Assembly: GCA_946222495.1 (NCBI GenBank)
Contig: CAMICF010000003.1
Location: 1 to 42,911, forward strand
DNA length: 42,911 bases
DNA from: an uncultured Janibacter sp.
GTDB lineage: Bacteria > Actinomycetota > Actinomycetes > Actinomycetales > Dermatophilaceae
Direction of reading: 5' to 3'
A model generated the notes under the pieces. The model did no database searches, was not told the DNA's origin, and saw nothing but the letters and a program-made list of their open reading frames with translations. This document shows, piece after piece, positions 8,241-16,361 of this stretch. The translations under genes were made by a program, and so were the position numbers. The first letter of the stretch is position 1, and each line of letters begins with the position of its first letter.

Positions 8241-9512
8241 ATGCCCACCGCACCCCCGAAGGCTGCGCCCGCCGCCGGCAACCGCTGGATCATCCTCGCC
8301 GGGGGTGTCCTCGTGCAGCTGGCGATCGGCGCCGTCTACGCGTGGAGCACCTTCAGCAGCGCCTTCCGCGCGGACGCCTCGGCGATGGAGCTGTCGAACG
8401 TCCAGTCCTCGATCCCCTTCGAGGTCGCCATCGGCATGCTCTTCCTCGGGACCTTCCTCGGCGGACGGATCCAGGACAAGCAGGGCCCGCGCCTCGTCGC
8501 CCTCGCGGGGGTGAGCGTCTACTCCCTCGGCATCATCCTCGCGAGCTTCGCCCGGACCGCCTCCGACCTGTGGCTGCTCACGCTCGGCTACGGCATCCTC
8601 GGCGGCTTCGGCCTGGGGCTGGCCTACATCGTGCCGATCGCCATGCTGCAGAAGTGGTTCCCGGACAAGCGGGGACTCATCACCGGCATCGCCGTCGGCG
8701 GGTTCGGCTTCGGTGCGGTCATCACCTCGCCGCTGGCGCAGCGACTCATCGCCAGCAGCGCCGACTACCAGCAGTACCCGACCAAGGTCTTCCTCTGGCT
8801 CGGCCTCGCCTACCTCGTCGCGGGCCTCATCGGCGCCTCGGTCTTCAGGAACCCCCCGGAGGGCTACACGGTCGCCGGGGCCACCGCCACGGCGAAGCCC
8901 GATGCCAAGAAGCCCGCCGCCCCGGGCAAGGACTTCACGCCCAAAGAGGCCCTGAGCACGCCCCAGTGGTACCTGCTCACCCTCATCCTCACGATCTCCG
9001 TCACCGCCGGCATCTCGCTGATCTCCGTGGCGGCGGCCACGGCGACCGATGTCGGCGGCTTCAGCGCGGCCGCGGCCGCGACCCTCGTCGGGGTCATGGG
9101 CCTCTTCAACGGCGGCGGCCGCATCCTCTGGGCTGCCGTCTCCGACAAGATCGGGCGGATGCCGGCCTTCTTCGGCATCCTCGGGATCCAGGGGCTGGCC
9201 CTGCTCGCCATCCCGCACGCCGGCAACATCGCCGTCTTCTCCGTCCTCTGCGCCCTCGTCTACACCTGCTACGGCGGCGCCTTCGGCACCCTGCCGTCGA
9301 CGGCCGGGGACTTCTTCGGCGTGAAGAACTCCGGCGCGGTCTACGGCCTGATGCTCATCGGCTGGTCGATCGGCGGCATCGTCGGCCCGCTGCTCATCTC
9401 GGCGCTCATCGGCGAGGACCAGGCCTACACGCTCGGTTTCACCGTCGTCGGCGTCATCGCCCTCGTCGGTGCGGCACTCCCCTTCATCACGAAGAGGCCG
9501 AAGCACGCCTGA
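8241..9512 (+). CDS. OFA-family MFS transporter (oxalate/formate antiporter-like)
   Basis: 423 residues with about twelve transmembrane helices. The sequence matches the oxalate/formate antiporter (OFA) branch of the major facilitator superfamily: helix 1 WIILAGGVLVQLAIGAVYAWS, the loop motif GGRIQDKQGPR after helix 2, and YGILGGFGLGLAYIVPIAM. ATG 8241 follows GGGAG at 8231-8235; an in-frame GTG at 8229 is less likely because it lies upstream of that site. It sits 22 bases after the NrfD stop. In this position it plausibly moves formate, or a dicarboxylate exchanged for it. The substrate is inferred from context only. Confidence 0.88.
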   Translation: MPTAPPKAAPAAGNRWIILAGGVLVQLAIGAVYAWSTFSSAFRADASAMELSNVQSSIPFEVAIGMLFLGTFLGGRIQDKQGPRLVALAGVSVYSLGIILASFARTASDLWLLTLGYGILGGFGLGLAYIVPIAMLQKWFPDKRGLITGIAVGGFGFGAVITSPLAQRLIASSADYQQYPTKVFLWLGLAYLVAGLIGASVFRNPPEGYTVAGATATAKPDAKKPAAPGKDFTPKEALSTPQWYLLTLILTISVTAGISLISVAAATATDVGGFSAAAAATLVGVMGLFNGGGRILWAAVSDKIGRMPAFFGILGIQGLALLAIPHAGNIAVFSVLCALVYTCYGGAFGTLPSTAGDFFGVKNSGAVYGLMLIGWSIGGIVGPLLISALIGEDQAYTLGFTVVGVIALVGAALPFITKRPKHA

Positions 9513-9523
9513 TCGTCGGGGCG

Positions 9524-9559
9524 CGCCCCTTCGCCTCCCCGAGTGAGGCGAAGGGGGCG
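9524..9559. terminator. Hairpin terminator after the fdh/MFS operon
   Basis: CCCCTTCGCCTC (9526-9537) pairs with GAGGCGAAGGGG (9545-9556), with two more pairs beyond a bulged G. The loop is seven bases and there is no T-run. It begins 12 bases after the MFS stop and ends just before the capA -10 box. Confidence 0.75.
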
Positions 9560-9561
9560 GT

Positions 9562-9567
9562 TACCCT
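9562..9567 (+). promoter_or_regulatory. -10 box TACCCT of the CapA-like gene
   Basis: TACCCT with a seven-base spacer to ATG 9575 predicts a leaderless mRNA. No Shine-Dalgarno sequence is present in the gap. Confidence 0.5.
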
Positions 9568-9574
9568 CCTCCGC

Positions 9575-10678
9575 ATGGGGATCCATCGGGCCACCGCCTT
9601 CCTGACCATTGCCACGCTCACCCTCGCCGCGTGCTCGTCGAGCTCCGACGGCGCGTCGGACGAGAAGAAGACCACCTCGGCGAGCAGCTCCACGTCCTCC
9701 GCCGACACCGGCGGGCCCGACCAGATCACCCTCGCCTTCGGCGGTGACACCCACTTCCAGGACCGGGTGGCCCCCCTGGCGACCGACCCCCACGGGCTGG
9801 ACTCGCTCAAGCCGACGCTCGGCGCGGCCGACTTCTCGATGGTCAACTACGAGACGGCGATCACCGAGCGCGGGACCAAGATGCCGAAGAAGTTCAACTT
9901 CCGGGCACCGGAGTCGGGTCTCGACACCCTCGACACCGCCGGGATCGACGCCGTGTCCATGGCCAACAACCACGCCGTCGACTACGGACCCGTCGGCCTC
10001 AAGGACACCCTCGCCGCGAAGAAGAAGAGCCCCGTCCCGATCGTCGGCATCGGCAAGAACGAGAAGGAGGCCTTCGCCCCCGCGAAGGTCGAGCGCGGCA
10101 ACGTCTCCATCGGCGTCATCGGTGCCTCCCAGGTGCAGGAGGAGACCCTCGAGAACTACTCGGCCGGCGCCAGCTCGCCGGGCATCGCGAGCAACCTCCC
10201 GACGGACCGCATGGTCAAGGAGGTGAAGAAGGCGGCGAAGAAGTACGACCTCGTCGTCGTCTACCTCCACTGGGGATTCGACTACACGGACTGCCCCGAC
10301 GAGCGGTCGATGAAGGCCCGGGAGGACCTGGCGAAGGCCGGCGCGGACGTCATCGTCGGCGGCCACGCCCACCGCTTCCAGGGGTCCGGCTGGGACGGGA
10401 AGTCCTACATCGGCCACGGGCTCGGCAACTTCGTCTGGTACTCCAGCCGCCCGCTCGACAAGGAGACCGGGGTCCTCACCCTCACGGTCGACGCCAAGAA
10501 GGCTCGGGCGAAGCGCCCGGCCCAGCGGACGTCCACCGTCGTCACCGACCACAAGTGGACCCCGATGGTCATCGGGGACGACGGGCTGCCGGCCGAGCCG
10601 GGCAAGCAGGAGTCGGACCGCCTGCAGGACCTGTGGGACACCAAGCGGGAGTGCGCCGACCTGAAGTCGGCCCCCTGA
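9575..10678 (+). CDS. CapA-family (PGA_cap) metallophosphatase-like lipoprotein
   Basis: 367 residues. The N-terminal signal peptide ends in a lipobox (LAAC, Cys20), followed by a Ser/Thr-rich linker, so it is probably a membrane-anchored extracellular protein. The rest is the CapA/poly-gamma-glutamate-synthesis domain, related to calcineurin-like phosphoesterases. It shows FGGDTHFQ (metal ligands), NYETAI, MANNHAVDYG (Asn-His), VYLHWGFDY and GGHAHRFQG. Such proteins are linked to poly-gamma-glutamate anchoring in Bacillus, but many actinobacterial members have no known role. No other capsule genes are nearby. It is convergent with selD, with 13 bases between stops. Confidence 0.85.
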   Translation: MGIHRATAFLTIATLTLAACSSSSDGASDEKKTTSASSSTSSADTGGPDQITLAFGGDTHFQDRVAPLATDPHGLDSLKPTLGAADFSMVNYETAITERGTKMPKKFNFRAPESGLDTLDTAGIDAVSMANNHAVDYGPVGLKDTLAAKKKSPVPIVGIGKNEKEAFAPAKVERGNVSIGVIGASQVQEETLENYSAGASSPGIASNLPTDRMVKEVKKAAKKYDLVVVYLHWGFDYTDCPDERSMKAREDLAKAGADVIVGGHAHRFQGSGWDGKSYIGHGLGNFVWYSSRPLDKETGVLTLTVDAKKARAKRPAQRTSTVVTDHKWTPMVIGDDGLPAEPGKQESDRLQDLWDTKRECADLKSAP

Positions 10679-10691
10679 CCGAGGGTCCGGG

Positions 10692-11693
10692 TCAGGAGAC
10701 CCGCACGTGCACGCCGTCACCGAGCGAGCCGGCGGCGACCGTCTCCCCGACGACCGGTGCGCCGGGGACCTCGCCCACGACAAGCAGACCACCTGAGGTC
10801 TGGGCGTCGGCGAGGAGGATCAGCTCGTCCTCGGTGACGCCCTCGGCCGACAGGTGCGGCCGGACCCAGTCGAGGTTGCGCTGGGACCCGCCCGGGACAT
10901 GCCCGGCGGCCAGGGCCTCCCGAGCACCCGGGACATAGGGGACCGCGGCGGCGTCGATGCTCGCGGCGATGCCCGAGGCCCGGGCCATCTTGTAGAGGTG
11001 CCCGAGGAGGCCGAAGCCGGTGACATCGGTCGCCGCCCGTACCCCGGCCGCGAGCGCCGCCCGGGAGGCGTCCCGGTTGAGGGCCACCATCGACGCGATG
11101 GCCTCCTCGCTGCGCTCACCGGTGGCCTTGTGGCGGTTGTTGAGGACGCCGACGCCGAGCGGCTTGGTCAGGCTGATCGGCAGGCCCGGCTCGGCGGCGT
11201 CGTTGCGCATGAGCCGGGCCGGGTCGGCGGTGCCGGTGACGGCCATGCCGTAGATCGGCTCGGGGGCGTCGATGCTGTGCCCGCCGAGGACGGGGAAGCC
11301 GGCCTCGGTGGCCACGTCGAGGCCGCCCCGCAGGACCTCGCGCAGGAGGTCGGTCGGCAGCAGCTCTCGCGGCCAGGCGACGAGGTTGATCGCCATGACC
11401 GGGTCGCCGCCCATGGCATAGATGTCGGACACCGCGTTGGCCGCCGCGATCCGGCCCCAGTCGTAGGGGTCGTCGACGACGGGGGTGAAGAAGTCGGCGG
11501 TCGAGAGCGAGGCGATGCCTCCTCGGACGCGGACCGCGGCCGCGTCGTCGCCGTCGTCGAGGCCGACGAGGACGTCCGACCCGGGGGGCGCCGCCACGTG
11601 CAGACCGGCGACGATCTCCTCGAGCTCCCCGGCGGGGATCTTGCAGGCGCACCCGCCGCCGCGGGCGTACTGGGTCAGTCGAACCGGCTCCAT
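10692..11693 (-). CDS. selD: Selenide, water dikinase (selenophosphate synthetase)
   Basis: 333 residues. It makes selenophosphate, the selenium donor for SelA, from selenide and ATP. The N-terminal loop GGGCACKIP carries the catalytic Cys15 (the E. coli Cys17 position) and Lys18; it is a Cys form, not itself a selenoprotein. Other signatures are DDAAAV, TADFFTPVVDDPYDWGRIAAANAVSD, GGHSID, ATDVTGFGLLGH and the C-terminal ADAQTSGGLL. ATG 11693 lies six bases after TAGGGT, so a leaderless transcript is predicted. The adjacent genes for tRNA-Sec, SelA and SelB make the pathway explicit. Confidence 0.95.
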   Translation of the reverse strand: MEPVRLTQYARGGGCACKIPAGELEEIVAGLHVAAPPGSDVLVGLDDGDDAAAVRVRGGIASLSTADFFTPVVDDPYDWGRIAAANAVSDIYAMGGDPVMAINLVAWPRELLPTDLLREVLRGGLDVATEAGFPVLGGHSIDAPEPIYGMAVTGTADPARLMRNDAAEPGLPISLTKPLGVGVLNNRHKATGERSEEAIASMVALNRDASRAALAAGVRAATDVTGFGLLGHLYKMARASGIAASIDAAAVPYVPGAREALAAGHVPGGSQRNLDWVRPHLSAEGVTEDELILLADAQTSGGLLVVGEVPGAPVVGETVAAGSLGDGVHVRVS

Positions 11694-11699
11694 GGCCTC

Positions 11700-11705
11700 A
11701 CCCTA
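11700..11705 (-). promoter_or_regulatory. -10 box TAGGGT of selD
   Basis: On the minus strand, TAGGGT is followed by six bases (GAGGCC) and ATG. The same box and spacing precede the permease at 12822 and, with seven bases, tRNA-Sec. Confidence 0.6.
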
Positions 11706-11709
11706 GGAC

Positions 11710-11731
11710 CCCTGTCGCCGGGGCGACAGGG
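11710..11731. terminator. Hairpin between the permease gene and selD
   Basis: CCCTGTCGCC and GGCGACAGGG form a perfect ten-base stem directly after the permease stop codon. It lies in the -35 area of the selD promoter and should end permease transcripts. Confidence 0.7.
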
Positions 11732-11733
11732 CC

Positions 11734-12822
11734 TCAGGACAGGACGAGGAGGGCGGCTCCGGCGACGAACCCGGCGCCGAGGACGACCGCGACCGTGGCG
11801 GTGGTGACCCGCCAGGTGAGCGACCGCCCGACCATGAGGAGCGAGGGCAGGCTGACCGCGGGCAGGGCCATGAGGACGAGCCCCAGCACCCACGGACTCG
11901 CGCCGAGCGCGGCGAGCGTGAGCAGCACGGGGATCTCCCCGCCCGTGGGGATGACGAGGAGCAGGACGACGGCCGCGACGGCGACGAGGGCGATCCCGCC
12001 GCCGGTGACCCAGCCCGCGTCGAGGGTGAAGACGTGGGCGGCGGAGCCCACCAGGGCGACGAGGACGAGGTACTCGGGCACGAGCGTGACGGTGAACCTG
12101 ACGAGCGAACGGGCGAAGCGCACGGCGGACGGGCGCTCGTCCTCCCCTGCCGCCTCGGGTGCCGCGTCCGCGGTGGTGGGGTCCACCCTTCGTCCGGGGG
12201 CGAGGCGGGCGGCGAGCACGGCGGCACCCATGACCAGGCCGACCCCGACGACGAGACGGGTGGCGGCCCACTCCCACGGCCCGACGAGGACGAGGAAGAC
12301 GAGGACTGCGGGGTTGAGGACCGGGTTGCCCAGCCAGTACGCGACGACCGAAGGGAGCGGAGCACCGCTGCGCCGCAAGGAGACCGCGACCGGTGACGCG
12401 CAGCAGGTGCACATCATGCTCGGCAGCGAGGCGGCCCCGGCGATCGCCGCGCCGGTGGTCGAGCTGCGCCCGGCGAGGAAGCGACGAAGTCGTTCGCGGG
12501 GCAGCAGCGCATCGATCGCGGCAGCGATGAGGAGCCCCACGAGCAGGGCTCGCCACACCGCGTCGGTGTAGGCGAGGGTGAACTCCCACGCCCCCTGCCA
12601 CCACGTCGGGGCGTCCCGCGCGACGTCGACGAGGGCCCCACCGTCCCAGGCGCGGCTGCCGGCGAGACCGTCGATCTTCACCGCATAGGGCCACCACTTG
12701 GCCCAGAGGAGCCCCACGACGACGAGGCCGGCCGTCACGACCGCGCCGATGACGACGCGGCGGTCGAGGCCGGGGCCCGTGCGAGGAGCCGGGGCGGTGC
12801 TCATCGGCGCGTGGAGGGGCAT
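11734..12822 (-). CDS. UPF0718/ArsP-like permease
   Basis: 362 residues with about eight to ten hydrophobic segments in two groups split by a charged loop (residues ~205-235). It matches the DUF318/UPF0718 (YraQ, ArsP) permease family, including the MCTCCASPVAV motif with its Cys pair and the WLGNPVLNPAVLVF motif. Known ArsP members export trivalent organoarsenicals; most others are uncharacterised. It lies between selD and tRNA-Sec, divergent from tRNA-Sec, so transport of a selenium species is a reasonable guess but unproven. ATG 12822 is six bases after TAGGGT (leaderless); an alternative ATG is at 12804. Confidence 0.8.
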   Translation of the reverse strand: MPLHAPMSTAPAPRTGPGLDRRVVIGAVVTAGLVVVGLLWAKWWPYAVKIDGLAGSRAWDGGALVDVARDAPTWWQGAWEFTLAYTDAVWRALLVGLLIAAAIDALLPRERLRRFLAGRSSTTGAAIAGAASLPSMMCTCCASPVAVSLRRSGAPLPSVVAYWLGNPVLNPAVLVFLVLVGPWEWAATRLVVGVGLVMGAAVLAARLAPGRRVDPTTADAAPEAAGEDERPSAVRFARSLVRFTVTLVPEYLVLVALVGSAAHVFTLDAGWVTGGGIALVAVAAVVLLLVIPTGGEIPVLLTLAALGASPWVLGLVLMALPAVSLPSLLMVGRSLTWRVTTATVAVVLGAGFVAGAALLVLS

Positions 12823-12828
12823 GGCGTC

Positions 12829-12834
12829 ACCCTA
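12829..12834 (-). promoter_or_regulatory. -10 box TAGGGT of the permease gene
   Basis: TAGGGT-GACGCC-ATG on the minus strand. With the tRNA-Sec box it makes an apparent ten-base inverted repeat (12828-12837 / 12863-12872) that is simply two divergent promoters. Confidence 0.6.
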
Positions 12835-12866
12835 GGACGGTCCCTCCGCCGTCGGGCGACCTGTCC

Positions 12867-12872
12867 TAGGGT
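12867..12872 (+). promoter_or_regulatory. selC: -10 box TAGGGT of tRNA-Sec
   Basis: Seven bases separate this box from the first base of the mature tRNA, so transcription would begin at, or one base before, the tRNA 5' end. Confidence 0.6.
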
Positions 12873-12879
12873 GGGCCCC

Positions 12880-12975
12880 GGAGGCGTCAGGGTTCCTGGT
12901 GGTCCCCCCGGTCTTCAACACCGGTGAGGCCGAGCATCTCGGTCTGGCGGGTTCGATTCCCGTCCGCCTCCGCCA
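12880..12975 (+). tRNA. selC: tRNA-Sec (anticodon UCA), CCA encoded
   Basis: 96 bases. The acceptor strand GGAGGCG pairs with CGCCTCC, followed by G and an encoded CCA. The anticodon stem CCGGT/ACCGG encloses the loop CTTCAAC, with anticodon UCA at 12915-12917. A long variable arm (CCGAG/CTCGG) and a T-arm GCGGG-TTCGATT-CCCGT follow. Bacterial tRNA-Sec has an eight-pair acceptor stem; here the eighth position would be a U-C mismatch. selA starts 49 bases downstream. Confidence 0.95.
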
Positions 12976-13024
12976 ACCAGGAGGGGGCTCGCGCTCCCCT
13001 CGTCCGACGAAGGGAGCACCGCCG

Positions 13025-14359
13025 GTGAGCGAGGACCCGCGCCGGGCCATCCCCCGCACCGACACCCTGCTCGCGGAGCCGGACCTCGTCGCGGCCACCG
13101 AGCGGCTCGGTCGGACCGTCGTGCGAGCGGCGATCACGAGCGCGCAGGACCGGGCCCGTCGGGCGGAGATCCGGCCCGACGAGGTCGCCGAGACGGCCCT
13201 GCGGGAGCTCCCCACCCGAGCCTCGTCACTCACCCCCGTGCTCAACGCGACGGGCGTCGTGGTGCACACCAACATCGGTCGAGCACCCCTCTCCCCCAGC
13301 GCAATCGAAGCCGTCATCGACGCCGCCGGCTATGTCGACGTCGAGATGGACCTCACGACCGGCGCCCGGAGCCGACGCGGCGCGGGGGCGCTGGCCGCCC
13401 TGCGCGACGCCGTCCCCGACGCGGGCGGGGCGCTCGCCGTGAACAACGGCGCGGCGGCACTCGTCCTGGCCACGACCGCGCTCGCGGCCGGCCGAGAGGT
13501 CATCGTCTCCCGCGGGGAGATGATCGAGATCGGCGACGGATTTCGGCTGCCCGACCTCATCGCGTCGACGGGTGCGCGACTGCGCGAGGTCGGCACGACG
13601 AACCGGACGCACCCGCGTGACTACCTCGAGGCGATCGGTCCCGACACCGGCTGCATCCTCAAGGCGCACCCGAGCAACTTCCGGGTGGACGGGTTCGTCG
13701 CCTCTGTGGGCCTCCCGCAGCTGCGGGAGGCGCGACGCCCGGACGGGTCACCTGTACCCGTCGTCGCCGACATCGGCTCCGGGCTCCTGCGCCCCGACCC
13801 CCTGCTGCCCGACGAGCCCGACGCGACGACCTGGCTGCGCGAGGGCGCGACGATCGTCACGGCCAGCGGGGACAAGCTCCTCGGAGGCCCGCAGGCCGGG
13901 CTCGTCCTCGGCGACGCGGAGGTCGTCGAGCGGCTGCGGCGGCATCCTCTCGCCCGGGCGCTGCGCGTCGACAAGCTCACGCTCGCGGCACTCGAGGCGA
14001 CCGTGCGCGGGCCGGTGCCACCCGTGACCGCCTCCCTGCACGCCACGGCGGAGGAGCTGCGGCCGCGCGTGGAGGCGCTGGCGCGCGCCCTCGGTCGTGA
14101 GGTCGTACCCGTCGACAGTCGCGTCGGTGGCGGTGGAGCACCCGGCGTACCGCTCGCCGGCTGGGCGGTCGAGGTCCCGGTCGCCGCGGTGGAGGTGCTG
14201 CGGCGCCCCTCCGGCGACCGCCCCGTCGTCCTCGCCCGGGTCGACGACGGTCGCGGCCTCATCGACCTGCGCTGCATCCCGGCAGAGCGGGACGGCGACG
14301 TCGAGCTGGCCGTGCGGGCGGCATTGGGCGAGGGCGGCGTCGGGCTCCCTTCGACATGA
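13025..14359 (+). CDS. selA: L-seryl-tRNA(Sec) selenium transferase
   Basis: 444 residues. The PLP enzyme converts Ser-tRNA(Sec) to Sec-tRNA(Sec) using selenophosphate. The PLP lysine is about K284 in TASGDKLLGGPQAG. Other family blocks are NATGVVVHTNIGRAPLS, NNGAAALVL, SRGEMIEIGDGFRLPD, EVGTTNRTH and KAHPSNFRVDGF. GTG 13025 is chosen because GAAGGGAG lies at 13009-13016. A longer frame back to 12899 starts inside tRNA-Sec and is rejected. The stop overlaps the selB start by four bases (ATGA), so the two are translated together. Confidence 0.95.
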   Translation: MSEDPRRAIPRTDTLLAEPDLVAATERLGRTVVRAAITSAQDRARRAEIRPDEVAETALRELPTRASSLTPVLNATGVVVHTNIGRAPLSPSAIEAVIDAAGYVDVEMDLTTGARSRRGAGALAALRDAVPDAGGALAVNNGAAALVLATTALAAGREVIVSRGEMIEIGDGFRLPDLIASTGARLREVGTTNRTHPRDYLEAIGPDTGCILKAHPSNFRVDGFVASVGLPQLREARRPDGSPVPVVADIGSGLLRPDPLLPDEPDATTWLREGATIVTASGDKLLGGPQAGLVLGDAEVVERLRRHPLARALRVDKLTLAALEATVRGPVPPVTASLHATAEELRPRVEALARALGREVVPVDSRVGGGGAPGVPLAGWAVEVPVAAVEVLRRPSGDRPVVLARVDDGRGLIDLRCIPAERDGDVELAVRAALGEGGVGLPST

Positions 14360-16242
14360 GGCGCGTGCTCGCCACGGCCGGGCACGTCGACCACGGCAAG
14401 TCCACGCTCGTCCGGGCGCTCACCGGCCGCGACCCCGACCGGCTGCGTGAGGAGCAGGCCCGGAGGCTGACCATCGAGCTCGGCTATGCCTGGACCTCGC
14501 TGCCGAGCGGCGCCGAGGTGGCCTTCGTCGACGTGCCGGGCCACCAGCGCTTCGTCGGGACGATGCTCTCCGGTCTCGGGCCGGCACCGGCGGTCGTCCT
14601 CGTCGTCGCGGCGGACCAGGGGTGGCAGGCGCAGAGCAGCGAGCACCTGGCGGCCGTCCGGGCGCTCGGGCTCACCGACGGGGTCCTCGTCATCACCCGC
14701 TGCGACCTCGCCGACGACGAACGCAGGGCCGAGGTCCGGGAGGAGGCGACCCGACGACTCGCTGCCGCCGGGCTCGACGTCCCCGCCGTCGAGGTGTCGG
14801 CCGTCGACGGCCGTGGGGTCGACGACCTCCGCTCGGCGCTCGACGCGTTGGTCACGCGCATGCCGGAGCCGGATCCCGTGGCGCCCGTGCGGCTCTGGGG
14901 CGACCGGTCCTTCTCGGTCCCGGGGGCGGGGACGGTCGTCACCGGCACGCTCGGGGCCGGCACGATCCGCACCGGTGACCGTCTGGTGCTGCTCGACCAC
15001 GACTCCGAGCGCGAGGTCACGGTGCGCGGCCTGCACAGCCAGGACGTCGCCCGTGAGGAGGTCGGGCCGGTCTCACGGGCCGCGGTCAACCTGCGCGGAC
15101 TCGATGCCGGCGAGGTCGGCCGGTCCGTCGTGCTGCTCACCCCCGGGGCCTTCGCGCTCGCCGAGGCGGTCGACGTGCACCTGGTCCCCGTCGACGGGGA
15201 CCAGGGGGACCTCGGCGGCGGACACGTCGACGGGGACGAAGGGGGCCGCCCCGCCACCTCACCTCCCGAGCAGGCCACGCTCCACGTCGGCTCCGCCGAC
15301 CTCGCGGTGCACGTCCGCCCGCTCGGTCGACGCATGGCTCGGCTCACGACGGGGACGGCGCTGCCGTGGCGCGTGGCGGACCGGGCGATCCTGCGCGACC
15401 CGGGAAGCCGCCGCCTGTGGGCGGTGCGCGTCGTCGACGTCGACCCGCTGCCGCTGCGCCGGCGAGGCGCGGCAGCGTCCCGGTCGGCCGTGCTCGAGTG
15501 CGCCTACGGTGACGGGAGCCTGGCCGAGACCCGGGTGCGCTCGCGCGAGGCGGAGCACGACGGCGTGCTGGACCAGCTCGGGCTCGACGTCCCCGGCGGG
15601 GCCGTCCGCGTCGGGCGCTGGTGGGTGGACCCCGATGCTCGGGACACCTGGCGGGACCGCCTCGCCGACCACGTCGCCGCCCACCACCGCGAGCACCCCT
15701 TGAGTGCCGGGGTCCCCGTCGCCGGCGCCGCGCACGCCCTGGCACTCCCCGAGCACCTGCGGCCAGCCCGCGACGGTGGGACCCTCTCCCGCGACCTCGA
15801 CCCCCCGGCCGCCGACCTCGTGCGCCACCTGGCCGAGCTCGCCGGCCTCGCCATCACCGACGGTCGCGTCCACGACCCGTCCGCCGGCGGGCTGGGTCCT
15901 GCCGAGCCGGGCATCGCGGCTCTCGAGGACCGACTGAGGCAGTCCCCCTTCGTCGCACCGGAGCGCGGGGACCTCGCCGACCTCTGCATCGGCACCCCGG
16001 AGCTCGCCGCCGCCGAACGCCTGGGTCGCGTGCTGCGCCTCCCCGACGACGTCGTGCTGCTGCCCGATGCCCCGGCACGTGCCATGCGGGTGCTCGCCGG
16101 GATGGAGCAGCCCTTCACCCTCAGCGCAGCCCGGACCGCCCTCGGGACCACGCGCCGCGTCGCGGTTCCCCTCCTCGAGCACCTCGACTCCCGCGGCTGG
16201 ACCCGCCGCCTCGACGGCTCGCTGCGCCAGGTCGTCCGCTGA
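14356..16242 (+). CDS. selB: Selenocysteine-specific elongation factor
   Basis: 628 residues. The GTPase delivers Sec-tRNA to UGA codons marked by a SECIS. G1 is GHVDHGKST (residues 9-17). The switch I block EEQARRLTIELGYAW corresponds to the family EExxRGxTIDLG(Y/F). G3 is DVPGH, and G4 is TRCDL instead of NKxD, as in many SelBs. EF-Tu-like domains 2 and 3 follow, then C-terminal winged-helix repeats (from about residue 430) that bind the SECIS hairpin. Domain 3 has an Asp/Gly-rich insertion near residues 275-305, encoded partly by a repeated GTCGACGGGGAC. Its partner sites, tRNA-Sec and the fdhA SECIS, are in the same window. Confidence 0.94.
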   Translation: MRRVLATAGHVDHGKSTLVRALTGRDPDRLREEQARRLTIELGYAWTSLPSGAEVAFVDVPGHQRFVGTMLSGLGPAPAVVLVVAADQGWQAQSSEHLAAVRALGLTDGVLVITRCDLADDERRAEVREEATRRLAAAGLDVPAVEVSAVDGRGVDDLRSALDALVTRMPEPDPVAPVRLWGDRSFSVPGAGTVVTGTLGAGTIRTGDRLVLLDHDSEREVTVRGLHSQDVAREEVGPVSRAAVNLRGLDAGEVGRSVVLLTPGAFALAEAVDVHLVPVDGDQGDLGGGHVDGDEGGRPATSPPEQATLHVGSADLAVHVRPLGRRMARLTTGTALPWRVADRAILRDPGSRRLWAVRVVDVDPLPLRRRGAAASRSAVLECAYGDGSLAETRVRSREAEHDGVLDQLGLDVPGGAVRVGRWWVDPDARDTWRDRLADHVAAHHREHPLSAGVPVAGAAHALALPEHLRPARDGGTLSRDLDPPAADLVRHLAELAGLAITDGRVHDPSAGGLGPAEPGIAALEDRLRQSPFVAPERGDLADLCIGTPELAAAERLGRVLRLPDDVVLLPDAPARAMRVLAGMEQPFTLSAARTALGTTRRVAVPLLEHLDSRGWTRRLDGSLRQVVR

Positions 16243-16259
16243 CCTCTTCTCCTCTCCCA

Positions 16260-16302
16260 CGAGCTACGGCAGGCACTAGCTCGTGGCGCCTGCCGTAGCT
16301 CG
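16260..16302. terminator. Long hairpin after selB with repeated words
   Basis: CGAGCTACGGCAGGC (16260-16274) and GCCTGCCGTAGCTCG (16288-16302) form a perfect 15-base stem with a 13-base loop. Parts recur next to it: CGAGCTACGGCA at 16301-16312 and TAGCTCGTGGCG both in the loop and near 16337. It lies between the convergent selB and yczE-like genes and probably ends both transcripts. Confidence 0.75.
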
Positions 16303-16361
16303 AGCTACGGCACACGTCACCAAAGGCTGCCTGCAGTAGCTCGTGGCGGAGGGTGGGTGGG

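Noticed and set aside
12828..12872. Ten-base inverted repeat as a regulator binding site
   Set aside because: Both arms are TAGGGT -10 boxes of the divergent permease and tRNA-Sec promoters, which is sufficient explanation.
12899..13024. N-terminal extension of selA starting at 12899
   Set aside because: It lies inside tRNA-Sec, and a Shine-Dalgarno site precedes GTG 13025.
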